Below, one piece after another: positions 1 to 8,235 of a DNA stretch of 64,000 bases. The DNA comes from Streptomyces sp. NRRL F-2580. GTDB lineage: Bacteria > Actinomycetota > Actinomycetes > Streptomycetales > Streptomycetaceae. The DNA lies in the NCBI RefSeq assembly GCF_000720115.1, contig NZ_JOIR01000006.1, positions 124,001 through 188,000 of the forward strand, read 5' to 3'. The notes below the pieces were generated by a model. That model saw only the letters and a program-made list of their open reading frames with translations, was not told the DNA's origin and made no database searches. A program made the position numbers and the translations under genes. Within the stretch, counting starts at the first letter, position 1. Every line of letters begins with the position of its first letter.

Positions 1-174
1 CCGTCCCGCGAGGAGCCGGAGCAGGGTGGACTTGCCGGAGCCGTTGTCGCCGACGACACCGACCCGCTCGCCGGGCCGGACCGTACAGCTCACGCGGTCC
101 AGGACGACGCGGGTGTCGTAGGTCTTGGTGACCTCGGACAGGACGATCCGGGTGGAGGCGAGTGGAGCACGCAA
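1..174 (-). CDS. ABC transporter ATP-binding protein, probably ABC-F type (5' end only)
   Basis: Only the first 58 codons are in the window; the rest lies beyond base 1. The translation holds a complete Walker A motif (GDNGSGKST, residues 43-51) in a context (RPGERVGVVGDNGSGKSTLL) typical of ABC ATPases and especially of ABC-F proteins, soluble factors that act on ribosomes and often protect them from antibiotics. The TTG at 174 is the likely start, with a purine-rich GAAGGGA just upstream. A perfect 20-bp inverted repeat lies 36 bp upstream (210-229), so expression is probably controlled by a repressor. The family call rests on the N-terminus only; a transporter ATPase subunit cannot be excluded. 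Confidence 0.7.
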   Translation of the reverse strand, partial: MRAPLASTRIVLSEVTKTYDTRVVLDRVSCTVRPGERVGVVGDNGSGKSTLLRLLAGR

Positions 175-209
175 GGGCGATCCCTTCGGGGTGACGAGAA
201 CGAGAGGAG

Positions 210-229
210 GAGACGAACCGTTTCGTCTC
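210..229. promoter_or_regulatory. 20-bp operator-like palindrome upstream of the ABC ATPase gene
   Basis: Perfect 8-bp arms GAGACGAA and TTCGTCTC separated by CCGT. It sits between the racemase gene and the TTG start of the ABC gene. Size and symmetry fit a TetR-family operator, but no TetR gene is visible on this side of the window. A weaker repeat (AGACG-CTC-CGTCT, 270-282) shares the same half-site. Confidence 0.6.
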
Positions 230-295
230 GCAACACGCTTAACCGTAACCGGCGTCCGCACCTCACGCAAGACGCTCCGTCTCGTTAGGCTCTCG

Positions 296-1087
296 TCAGC
301 CGACGGGCGCGCTCTGGCCCGCGAGCAGCCGGCCCTCGGCGAACGTGAGCGCGGCGGCGGGGAGGGAACCCTCGCGCCCGCTGCGCAGCACGGTCAGTCC
401 GCCCGTGCGGGGCAGCGCGGGCTCCGGCCCGGCGCCGAGGCGGCGCAGTGCCTGGACGGCGACGGGCTCGGCGGAACCGTGGAAGACGAGCTCGGCTCCC
501 GCCGTCCGCGCGGCGAGGGCGGCCCGGATGGGGCCCTCGACCAGCTCGTAGTGCGTGCAGCCGAGCACCACGTCGGTGACGTCGGCCGGGGTCAGCGCGG
601 CGGCCGCGGCCACGGCGGCCAACACGGCGGCGTCGTCGGCGGCCTCCACGGCGTCGGCCAGCCCGGGGCACGGCACCTCGGTGACCCGGACCCCGTTGGC
701 GAAGTCACGGATCAGCCCGCGCTGGTAGGCGCTGCCGGTGGTGGCGGGGGTGGCCCAGATCGCGACGCGCCCGCCGGCGACCGCGGCGGGCTTGATCGCC
801 GGCACGGTCCCGATGACCGGGATCGCGGGCTCCAGCTCCGCGCGCAGGGTGTCCAGGGCGTGCACGCTGGCGGTGTTGCAGGCCACGATCAGCGCGTCCG
901 GGCGACGCTCGGCGGCGGCCCGCGCGACGGCGAGCGCGCGCCCGGTGAGGTCGGCGGGGGTCCGCGGCCCCCAGGGCATCCCGTCGGGGTCCGAGGACAG
1001 GACCAGGTCCGCGTCCGGCCGCAGCCGACGCACCGCCGCGGCCGCCGCGAGGAGGCCGATTCCGGAGTCCATGAGCGCGATCTTCAC
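296..1087 (-). CDS. Aspartate/glutamate racemase family protein (MurI-like)
   Basis: 263-aa protein with the hallmarks of the cofactor-independent Asp/Glu racemases: an N-terminal DSGIG motif (residues 7-11) and the two catalytic cysteines in ACNTAS (Cys70) and GCTHY (Cys177). Glutamate racemase makes D-Glu for peptidoglycan in the cytoplasm. Length matches MurI (about 260-270 aa). Whether this is the cell's essential MurI or a paralogue cannot be told from the window, because no cell-wall genes surround it. ATG start at 1087. It lies downstream of the repeat tract and 121 bp from the ABC ATPase start. Confidence 0.85.
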   Translation of the reverse strand: MKIALMDSGIGLLAAAAAVRRLRPDADLVLSSDPDGMPWGPRTPADLTGRALAVARAAAERRPDALIVACNTASVHALDTLRAELEPAIPVIGTVPAIKPAAVAGGRVAIWATPATTGSAYQRGLIRDFANGVRVTEVPCPGLADAVEAADDAAVLAAVAAAAALTPADVTDVVLGCTHYELVEGPIRAALAARTAGAELVFHGSAEPVAVQALRRLGAGPEPALPRTGGLTVLRSGREGSLPAAALTFAEGRLLAGQSAPVG

Positions 1088-1189
1088 CGGGCCACCTTAG
1101 TCGACCCCCACCCCATCCGAGCCCGCCACCGCCCACACCCACCCCCCGACGCCCCCACACGCAGGCCCACCCGCCCTCGCCGACCTCAG

Positions 1190-1740
1190 CGACGAACCCA
1201 CCCCCCAACCACCCGGCTCCTGGAACCACCGGGACGGCAGCCGGGCCACCCCGAGGACGGCCGAGGCCACCGCCCGCGGCCACCCCGACCAGCCCGACCA
1301 CGGGCCCCCCGCCCGGCCCGGCCCGGCCACCCCAGCCTCAGCGACGGCCGGGCCCGGACATCCGACCCCGGGATCACCCAGGACGGCAGCCCGGCCAGGC
1401 GAACCCAGCCGGCCGATGGCCGCAGCCGCCCGACCAACCGGTCACCAGGACCATCCGGCCCGGCCCTTCCGACCCCCGCACCCGGCCGTCGGCTCCAGGA
1501 ACCACCCCGGGGCGGCAGCCCAGCCAGGCGAATCCCCCCGGCTGACGGCCGGCGCCGCCCGACAAGCCGGTCACGGGGACCATCCGGCCCGGCCGTTCCG
1601 GCCCCAGCACCCGGCCGCCGCACCCGCGGCTCCAGGCCCCCCTGCGCGTCAGCCCAGCCTCGCCACCCGCCGGCCGGGGCTGCGCCGACCAGCCCGGCCA
1701 TGGGTACCACCCGGCCCGGCCGTTCCGGCCTCAGAAACCG
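1190..1740. repeat. Degenerate tandem repeats, period about 129 bp, in an 885-bp non-coding tract
   Basis: The interval 1088-1972 holds no convincing gene. Inside it a C-rich unit recurs. The block CGGCAGCC begins at 1384 and again at 1513 (129 bp apart), and ACCATCCGGCCCGGCC at 1450 and 1579 (129 bp apart), with a weaker copy near 1706. A fourth degenerate copy of the GGCTCCTGGAACCACC/CGGCAGCC block is near 1215-1245. Frames are open on both strands, but composition is Pro/Arg/Gly-rich with no family resemblance, so I read it as non-coding or a decayed repetitive gene. Confidence 0.65.
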
Positions 1741-1972
1741 GACCGGACCCGGACATTCGGCTGCGGAAGCCACCCCTGACGGGAGGCCAGCCACCCGACG
1801 CCCCGATCGCGGGCACTCGGGCCTCAGCAACGGCCCGGACCGCCCCTGGCGGAAGCCAAGGCTCCCCGCTATCCCGCCGACCAGCAGGGGCACGAGGGCC
1901 GCCCGTCCGGTAGGCCGCGCCGCGCGGGCCGATGCGCGCGACACGTCCGCCCGGGCCCGGCACACTGCCGCC

Positions 1973-3151
1973 ATGGGCCTCTTCACCGCCGCCTGCGCGG
2001 CCTACGCCTCCCTCGCCGCCTGGCTGTGGCTCACCCTCGCCCAGGGCATGTTCTGGCGGACCGACGTCCGCCTCCCCCCGCGCACCGCCCCCACCCACTG
2101 GCCGTCCGTCGCGATCGTCGTCCCCGCCCGGGACGAGGCCGAGGTGCTGCCCCGCAGCCTGCCCTCGCTCCTCGCCCAGGACTATCCCGGCGAGGCCGAG
2201 GTGATCCTCGTCGACGACGGCAGTACCGACGGCACCGGCGCCCTCGCGCTCCGGCTCGCCGCAGGGCAGCCCGGGCTCCCGCTCACCGTCTCCTCCCCCG
2301 GCGACCCCGCCCCCGGCTGGACCGGCAAGCTCTGGGCACTGCGCCACGGCATCGCGCTCGCCCGCACCGCGCACGCCACCGAGCCCGACTTCCTGCTCCT
2401 CACCGACGCCGACATCGCGCACGAGCCCGACAGCCTGCGCGAACTCGTCGCCGCCGCGACCTCCGCCGACCTCGACCTCGTCTCCCAGATGGCCCGCCTG
2501 CGCGTCGCCGGCTTCTGGGAACGGCTCGTCGTACCGGCCTTCGTGTACTTCTTCGCCCAGCTCTACCCCTTCCGCCGGATCAACCGGCCCTCCGCCCGGA
2601 CCGCGGCGGCCGCCGGCGGCTGCGTCCTGCTGCGCACCGAGGCGGCCGTGCGCGCCGGGGTCCCCGACCGCATCCGCCAGGCCGTCATCGACGACGTCTC
2701 GCTCGCCCGCGCGGTCCAGCGCTCCGGCGGCCGGATCTGGCTCGGGCTGGCGGAGCGGGTGGACAGCGTGCGCCCGTACCCGGCGCTCGCCGACCTGTGG
2801 CGGATGGTCTCCCGCAGCGCCTACGCCCAACTGCGCCACCAGCCCCTCCTGCTGGCCGGGACGGTCGCCGGGCTGGTGCTGGTCTACCTCGCGCCCCCGG
2901 CGGTCCTCCTGACGGGGCTCGCGGCCGGACGGCCCGCGACCGCCTGGGCCGGGGGCCTCGCCTGGCTCCTGATGGCGGGCACGTACCTGCCGATGCTGCG
3001 CTACTACCGGCAGCCCGCCGTGCTCGCGCCGCTGCTTCCGTTCACGGCCCTGCTGTACCTCCTGATGACCGTCGACTCGGCCGTTCAGCACTACCGGGGC
3101 CGCGGCGCGTCCTGGAAGGGCCGTACCTATGCCCGTCCCAGCGACGCCTGA
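1973..3151 (+). CDS. Family 2 glycosyltransferase, hopene-associated HpnB-like
   Basis: 392-aa membrane glycosyltransferase. An N-terminal hydrophobic segment (residues 1-20) precedes a GT-A domain with VILVDDGSTDGTG (about residue 78), TDADI as the metal-binding DxD-like motif (about 144), and the acceptor-side region around DDVSLARAVQRSGGR. Three hydrophobic segments close the C-terminus. This order is that of HpnB, found beside hopanoid genes in many bacteria, but no other hopanoid gene is in this window. The start is ATG 1973; the frame is open upstream through the repeat tract, but glycosyltransferase similarity begins here. Donor and acceptor are unknown. Confidence 0.82.
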   Translation: MGLFTAACAAYASLAAWLWLTLAQGMFWRTDVRLPPRTAPTHWPSVAIVVPARDEAEVLPRSLPSLLAQDYPGEAEVILVDDGSTDGTGALALRLAAGQPGLPLTVSSPGDPAPGWTGKLWALRHGIALARTAHATEPDFLLLTDADIAHEPDSLRELVAAATSADLDLVSQMARLRVAGFWERLVVPAFVYFFAQLYPFRRINRPSARTAAAAGGCVLLRTEAAVRAGVPDRIRQAVIDDVSLARAVQRSGGRIWLGLAERVDSVRPYPALADLWRMVSRSAYAQLRHQPLLLAGTVAGLVLVYLAPPAVLLTGLAAGRPATAWAGGLAWLLMAGTYLPMLRYYRQPAVLAPLLPFTALLYLLMTVDSAVQHYRGRGASWKGRTYARPSDA

Positions 3152-3313
3152 AACGACGAACTACTGTCCGACACGGCGTCATCCGAGGTCATCGCGTTGT
3201 GACGCTGCGTCAGCACAAAGTCGGTGCAACACCCAACCGGTGAGTACGAGTAGGAACAAGGTGGGGTGGAAGCGGCGAATCGTGCACCTGAACGTCAAGT
3301 GAAAGGTGAGGCC

Positions 3314-3337
3314 CTGACCTGCGAAGATGCAGGTCAG
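3314..3337. promoter_or_regulatory. Perfect 9-bp stem-loop between HpnB-like and DUF6643 genes
   Basis: CTGACCTGC, loop GAAGAT, GCAGGTCAG. No T-run follows. It lies 162 bp downstream of the glycosyltransferase stop and 60 bp upstream of the next start, so it may be a terminator of the first gene or an operator of the second. Confidence 0.5.
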
Positions 3338-3361
3338 CGCGGTGTTGACGGCACCTCGCTA

Positions 3362-3390
3362 TGGACCCCGTGAAGTCGTGGGCTTAACTT
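3362..3390 (+). promoter_or_regulatory. Candidate leaderless promoter of the DUF6643 gene
   Basis: TGGACC (3362-3367), 17-bp spacer, TAACTT (3385-3390), then exactly 7 bp to the A of the ATG at 3398. This spacing puts the transcription start on the start codon. No Shine-Dalgarno sequence is visible, which agrees with leaderless translation, common in Streptomyces. The -35 match is only partial. Confidence 0.5.
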
Positions 3391-3397
3391 AGGTCCC

Positions 3398-3901
3398 ATG
3401 ACCTCCCCCCGCTCCACTTATGGCGGCGGTTACTACTCCGCGCCCTCCTTCCCGGACACCCCCATCTACGACTCCCTCGTCGCCGAACGCGGCACTCCGC
3501 AGATCGCCCCGATCCGCGTTCCGGCCGCCTACGAGTCCCCGAGTGCCGGCTATTCGAGCGGTGGGTACCTGCCGGCCCTTGCGTCGGCGCTGCCCGCGCT
3601 GCCGCCGGCTCCCCAGCAACAGAACGCTCCCGGGTACGGGTACCCGTACCAGCAGCAGGCTCCGCAGCCGATGCCGCTGCAGCACGCGCCCGCCCCGTAC
3701 ATCCCGCAGCAGCAGCCGGTTCCGGCGCGTACCGGATACGTGCCGCAGCCCCAGCCGCAGCAGCCCCGCCCGGCCGCCATGGCCACCGGGTACGAGGCCA
3801 TGCGTCCGGCCGCGCCGCGGCCGATGCAGGTGCCCGCGCCGGTGCCGGCGGCCTCGTACGAGGACCCGTACGGCCGTCAGTACCAGGGGCGTGGTTACTG
3901 A
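3398..3901 (+). CDS. DUF6643 family protein, Pro/Gln/Tyr-rich
   Basis: 167-aa low-complexity protein. The first about 45 residues (STYGGGYYSAPSFPDTPIYD, then RGTPQIAPIRVPA) form the conserved part of the streptomycete DUF6643 family. The remainder is a Pro/Gln/Ala/Tyr-rich, probably disordered tail with PQPQPQQP-like runs, ending in a Tyr/Gly/Arg-rich segment. No signal peptide, membrane segment or catalytic motif is visible. Function is unknown. It seems to have its own leaderless promoter and is followed 52 bp later by the MOSC gene on the same strand. Confidence 0.82.
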   Translation: MTSPRSTYGGGYYSAPSFPDTPIYDSLVAERGTPQIAPIRVPAAYESPSAGYSSGGYLPALASALPALPPAPQQQNAPGYGYPYQQQAPQPMPLQHAPAPYIPQQQPVPARTGYVPQPQPQQPRPAAMATGYEAMRPAAPRPMQVPAPVPAASYEDPYGRQYQGRGY

Positions 3902-3953
3902 CCGGGCCACCGGGAGGCGCCGGGGCAGCGGAGGGGGCTGGCAGTATTCCCCC

Positions 3954-4778
3954 ATGTCGAACTTGCACGTCCAGGCACTCCACGTCCATCCCGTCAAATC
4001 GGTAGCGGGGACCGCTCCCGACGAGGTGGCCGTGGAGCCCTGGGGTCTGTCCGGAGACCGGCGCTGGGCGCTGGTCGACACCGAGGGCACCGTCATCACC
4101 CAACGCCGCCATCCGCAACTGGCCTTGGCGGCGGCCCGCCCGGTGCCCGGCGGCCGGATCGCGGTGACCGCTCCGGGCATGACGGAGCTGGTCGTGGAGG
4201 CGCCCGAGCCGGGTCCGCTGGAGCCTGTCGTCCTGTTCGGGAAGAAGGTCGAGACCGTGGTCGCGGCGAGCGCCGCGGCCGACTGGTTCAGCGCGTACCT
4301 CGAAGAGCCGGTGCGTCTGGTGCATCTGGACGACCCGGCCGTACGCCGTCCCGTGGATCCGGACTACGCACTGCCCGGCGAGACGGTGAGCCTCGCAGAC
4401 GGCTATCCGCTGCTGATCACCACCCTCGCCTCGCTGGACGCGCTCAACTCGCTGATCGCACAGGGAGACCATCCCGAGGAGGGCCCCCTGCCGATGAACC
4501 GTTTCCGCCCCAATGTGGTGGTATCGGGGTCCGAGGCATGGGCGGAGGACGGCTGGCGGCGCATCGCGATCGGCGACGCCGTCTTCCGCGGGGCGCGGGA
4601 ATGCGGCCGGTGCGTCGTCACCACCACCGACCAGGAGACGGCGCAGCGGGGCAAGGAGCCGCTGAAGACCCTGGGGAAGCACCGGCGGATCGGCAGATCG
4701 CTGGCGTTCGGACGGCTCCTGGTGCCGGTGCGGCTGGGCACGGTGCGCGTCGGCGACGAGGTTCGCGTCCTGGAATGA
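3954..4778 (+). CDS. MOSC domain-containing protein
   Basis: 274-aa protein. The N-terminal beta-barrel part (residues 1-110, LHVHPVKSVAGT and GLSGDRRWALVD) matches the MOSC N-terminal domain. The C-terminal MOSC domain carries the conserved NRFRPNVVV and the cysteine-bearing ECGRCVVTTTD segment (about residues 215-225). Relatives include mARC/YcbX, which bind molybdenum cofactor through that Cys and reduce N-hydroxylated compounds, or act as sulfur carriers. Size and domain order fit YcbX-type proteins lacking the C-terminal ferredoxin domain. The partner and substrate are not shown by the neighbours. The ATG at 3954 is the first in the frame that matches the family. Confidence 0.85.
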   Translation: MSNLHVQALHVHPVKSVAGTAPDEVAVEPWGLSGDRRWALVDTEGTVITQRRHPQLALAAARPVPGGRIAVTAPGMTELVVEAPEPGPLEPVVLFGKKVETVVAASAAADWFSAYLEEPVRLVHLDDPAVRRPVDPDYALPGETVSLADGYPLLITTLASLDALNSLIAQGDHPEEGPLPMNRFRPNVVVSGSEAWAEDGWRRIAIGDAVFRGARECGRCVVTTTDQETAQRGKEPLKTLGKHRRIGRSLAFGRLLVPVRLGTVRVGDEVRVLE

Positions 4779-4949
4779 CGCACATGAGCGAAGAGGGTGA
4801 AGGACGCGCCGGCACTGACCAGCCGGCTCGGAATGACACCTTCGGGGGGCTCCGTGTCCGCGCTGGAACCAACAGGCACGGCCAGGCCGTTGGATCAGTC
4901 AGGAACACATGGGCAGAGGGAGACTGGCACAAGTTGGGGGAGCCGGACC

Positions 4950-5561
4950 GTGCGGACAGCAATGGGTGTGTGGCGTTGGCGGCGCAATCCGCTGCGCCGG
5001 CCGACCGATCTCTTCGAGGCATGGGTGGCGTTCGCCGCGCTGGTGTGTGTGCTGGTGGTGGCTCCGGCCATCGGATGGGTCGCGGGCGTACGGGTGGACG
5101 GCACCCTGCAGCAGGCCGCGCAGGAGCAGCGGCAGGAGCGGCATCTCGTGCCGGCGGTGGTGGTCCGGCCCGCGCCGGTGTCGGCGGCGGAGGTGCCCGC
5201 CGACCCGTCGGCGCAGCGGACCGCCCCGCGCCGTACACAGATCGTGGCCTCGTGGACCGCGCCGGACGGCAGCAGCCACGAGGGGACCGTGCCGGCCGCG
5301 GAGGAACCGCCGCGCGCCGGCGACCGGTTCCGGATATGGACCGACGCGCACGGCCGGCTGGTCGGGCAGCCGCTCGACCCGTCCGCGGCCGCCTTCCACG
5401 CGGGGATCGCCGGCCTGGCCGCCGCGATCGGGGTGGCCGCGCTGGGCGAGACGGTCCGCCGCCTGGTCGTACGACGGCTCGTGCATCGGCGGTACATACG
5501 GCTGGACCGGGCCTGGGCGGCCGCCGGACCGGACTGGGGTCGAGCGGGCGCGGGCAGTTGA
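4950..5561 (+). CDS. Rv1733c family membrane protein
   Basis: 203-aa protein with the family's opening RRNPLRRPTDLFEAW, a first transmembrane segment (residues about 30-52), an extracytoplasmic loop of about 95 residues holding QIVASWTAPDGSSHEG, and a second transmembrane segment (about 150-170) followed by a basic cytoplasmic tail. Function is unknown; the M. tuberculosis relative Rv1733c is a dormancy-linked latency antigen. I prefer GTG 4950 because GGGGGA sits 8 bp upstream; ATG 4962 is the alternative. A GGAAC (4865) and GTT (4889) pair upstream could be an ECF-type promoter, but this is weak. Confidence 0.8.
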   Translation: MRTAMGVWRWRRNPLRRPTDLFEAWVAFAALVCVLVVAPAIGWVAGVRVDGTLQQAAQEQRQERHLVPAVVVRPAPVSAAEVPADPSAQRTAPRRTQIVASWTAPDGSSHEGTVPAAEEPPRAGDRFRIWTDAHGRLVGQPLDPSAAAFHAGIAGLAAAIGVAALGETVRRLVVRRLVHRRYIRLDRAWAAAGPDWGRAGAGS

Positions 5562-5772
5562 CCTGGCACCTCTTCGGCTCCGCGCGCGCTACGGTGGAGC
5601 CGCCGGATCGGTCGCACCGGCGGTTTCGGTGGCCCCGGCCGTTTGGACGGCTCTGAACCACACGGAACGGCCGCGGCGGATCCGGTGACTCCAGTGGTTC
5701 CGGTGGCGTCAGACTTCAGTGGCTTCGGTCGCATCGGCAGCGCGAGTACGAGGGTGGGGGCACGACAGCACC

Positions 5773-8235
5773 ATGGTTCAGGGCACGGTCCAGGTGACGC
5801 ACGGCGGGTCTTCGCGGTGGCGGCGCCGCTCCGGTGAGTATCCGACGCTGACCGCCGCGCTCGCCGCCGCGGGCGACGGGGACGTGCTGACCGTCGCCCC
5901 CGGCACCTACCGCGAGAACCTGGTGCTGCACCACGCCGTCACCCTGCGCGGGTCCGAGGGCGGGCTGGGGTCGGTGCGGATCGCCCCGCTCGACGGGGTC
6001 GCGCTGACCGTGCGCGCCTCGGCCGTGGTCCAGGACCTGTACCTGGAGGGCCAGGACCGGGCGGCGCCCGCGCTGCTGGTGGAGGACGGCTGCCCCGAGC
6101 TCACGGATCTGCGGGTCAGCACCCACTCGGCGGCCGGCATCGAGGTGCGCGGCCCCGGGGCACGGCCCCTGGTCCGGCGGTGCACGGTGGAGAACCCGGC
6201 CGGCGTCGGGATCGCCGTACTGGACGGCGGCGGCGGGGTGTTCGAGGAGTGCGAGGTCGTCGCCGCCGGGCAGACCGGCGTCTCGGTGCGCGGCGGGGGC
6301 CGGCCCCGGCTGGAGCGCTGCCGCATCCATCACGCGACGGGCGCCGGCATCGGGGTCACGGGCGAGGGTTCGGGCCTGGAGGCGCTGGGCTGCGAGGTGT
6401 ACGAGGTCAAGGGCGCGGGGGTGCAGATCGCCGCCCGTGCCACGGCCCGGCTCACCGACTGCGCGGTGCACCGCACCTCGGCCGACGGGGTCACCCTCGA
6501 CACCGACGCGGTCCTCACCCTGGCCGGCTGCGACATCCACGACATCCCGGAGAACGCCGTCGACCTGCGGTCCCGTTCGGTGCTCACCCTCAGCCGCACC
6601 ACGGTCCGCCGTTTCGGCCGCAACGGTCTGTCCGTGTGGGACCCGGGCACCCGGGTGGACGCCGAGTCCTGCGAGATCCACGACAGCACGGGCGACTATC
6701 CGGCGGTGTGGATCAGCGACGGCGCCACCGTCGCCCTCGATTCCTGCCGGGTGCACGACGTGCCGGACGCGCTGTTCGTGCTGGACCGGGGCTCGCGCGT
6801 CGACGTCGTCGACAGCGACCTGTCCCAGGTCCGCAACACCGCCGTCTCGGTGAGCGACGGCGCCACGGCGCAGCTCGACGACTGCCGGATCCGCGAGGCG
6901 GCCACCGGCGCCTGGTTCCGCGACCACGGCAGCGGCGGCACCCTCGCCAACTGCACCATCGACGCCGTGCAGACCGGCGTGATCGTCACCAAGGGCGCCG
7001 ACCCGACGCTGGAGCGGTGCACGGTCTCTTCCCCGGCCGAGGCCGGGTACTACGTGTCGGCGGGCGGCCGCGGCACCTTCACGGCCTGCCGGGTGACGGG
7101 CAGTTCCGGCTTCGGCTTCCACGTCATCGACGGCTGCCGCACCACGCTGACCCGCTGCCACACCGAGCGCTGCGCCCGCGGGGGCTACGAGTTCGCGGAG
7201 GACGGGCCGCTCGCCGAGGAGTGCACGAGCGACGAGTCCGGCCCGCGCCTGGCGGCCCAGTCGGCCTCGGGCGGCGGGTTCGCGGGGGCGCAGGCGGGGA
7301 TCCGTACGGTCACGGCGGCGCAGAGCTCCGTACCGCGCCCGGCCCAGGCGTCCGCGCCCGTACCGCGCCCCGCGGACCGGCCGGAGGACGGCGCGGCGGG
7401 GGCCGCGCGGGGTTCCGGCGAGGTGCTGGGCCAGCTCGACGCACTGGTCGGCCTGGACAGCGTCAAGCGCGAGGTGCGCGCGCTCACCGACATGATCGAG
7501 GTGGGCCGGCGGCGGCAGCAGGCGGGCCTGAAGGCCGCCTCGGTGCGCCGGCACCTGGTCTTCACCGGCTCCCCCGGCACGGGCAAGACGACGGTCGCCC
7601 GGCTGTACGGGGAGATCCTCGCCTCCCTGGGGGTGCTGGAGCGCGGTCACCTGGTCGAGGTGTCCCGCGTGGACCTGGTCGGCGAGCACATCGGCTCCAC
7701 GGCCATCCGAACGCAGGAGGCCTTCGAGCGGGCGCGCGGCGGGGTGCTGTTCATCGACGAGGCGTACGCGCTGGCCCCGGAGGACTCGGGCCGGGACTTC
7801 GGGCGCGAGGCGATCGACACGCTGGTGAAGCTGATGGAGGACCACCGGGACGCGGTGGTGGTGATCGTCGCCGGGTACACGGCGGAGATGGACCGCTTCC
7901 TGACCGTCAACCCCGGTGTGGCCTCGCGGTTCTCCCGAACCATCACCTTCGGCGACTACGGGCCCGGGGAACTGCTGCGGATCGTCGAGCAGCAGGCGGA
8001 GGAGCACGAGTACCGGCTCGGTGAGGGCACCTCCGAGGCCCTGCTGGCGTACTTCACGGAGCTGCCGAAGGGTCCGGCCTTCGGCAACGGCCGCACCGCG
8101 CGCCAGACCTTCGAGTCGATGGTGGAGCGGCACGCGGGCCGGGTGGCCCAGCTGTCCGAGCCCAGTACGGACGAGCTCACCCTGCTGTACCCGGCGGATC
8201 TCCCGACCCTGCCGGCCCTGCCTGCTCCTTGCTGA
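5773..8235 (+). CDS. Right-handed beta-helix / AAA+ ATPase (CbxX/CfqX-like) fusion protein
   Basis: About 820 aa. Residues about 15-510 are a long right-handed parallel beta-helix: dozens of 22-25-residue turns of the kind ADGVTLDTDAVLTLAGCDIH, as in pectate-lyase/NosD folds, but without recognisable polysaccharide-lyase active-site motifs. After an Ala/Pro-rich linker comes a CbxX/CfqX-class AAA+ module: GLDSVKREV, Walker A GSPGTGKTT (about 599-607), Walker B VLFIDEAYAL (about 658) and a sensor/arginine segment ASRFSRTI. Relatives of the ATPase part include EccA of type VII secretion and CbbX, remodelling motors. No secretion signal, so cytoplasmic. ATG 5773 chosen; GTG 5719 is in frame. The 3' end overlaps the convergent hydrolase gene by 59 bp. 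Confidence 0.85.
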   Translation: MVQGTVQVTHGGSSRWRRRSGEYPTLTAALAAAGDGDVLTVAPGTYRENLVLHHAVTLRGSEGGLGSVRIAPLDGVALTVRASAVVQDLYLEGQDRAAPALLVEDGCPELTDLRVSTHSAAGIEVRGPGARPLVRRCTVENPAGVGIAVLDGGGGVFEECEVVAAGQTGVSVRGGGRPRLERCRIHHATGAGIGVTGEGSGLEALGCEVYEVKGAGVQIAARATARLTDCAVHRTSADGVTLDTDAVLTLAGCDIHDIPENAVDLRSRSVLTLSRTTVRRFGRNGLSVWDPGTRVDAESCEIHDSTGDYPAVWISDGATVALDSCRVHDVPDALFVLDRGSRVDVVDSDLSQVRNTAVSVSDGATAQLDDCRIREAATGAWFRDHGSGGTLANCTIDAVQTGVIVTKGADPTLERCTVSSPAEAGYYVSAGGRGTFTACRVTGSSGFGFHVIDGCRTTLTRCHTERCARGGYEFAEDGPLAEECTSDESGPRLAAQSASGGGFAGAQAGIRTVTAAQSSVPRPAQASAPVPRPADRPEDGAAGAARGSGEVLGQLDALVGLDSVKREVRALTDMIEVGRRRQQAGLKAASVRRHLVFTGSPGTGKTTVARLYGEILASLGVLERGHLVEVSRVDLVGEHIGSTAIRTQEAFERARGGVLFIDEAYALAPEDSGRDFGREAIDTLVKLMEDHRDAVVVIVAGYTAEMDRFLTVNPGVASRFSRTITFGDYGPGELLRIVEQQAEEHEYRLGEGTSEALLAYFTELPKGPAFGNGRTARQTFESMVERHAGRVAQLSEPSTDELTLLYPADLPTLPALPAPC

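Noticed and set aside
125..1972. Open plus-strand frame running continuously into the HpnB-like gene (would give a 1008-aa protein)
   Set aside because: Upstream of 1973 it is antisense to the racemase gene and then crosses the repeat tract with Pro/Arg/Gly-rich sequence; glycosyltransferase similarity starts only at ATG 1973.
1186..1986. 266-codon minus-strand frame over the repeat tract
   Set aside because: Composition follows the DNA repeats, there is no RBS or family motif, and several frames are open at once; treated as non-coding.
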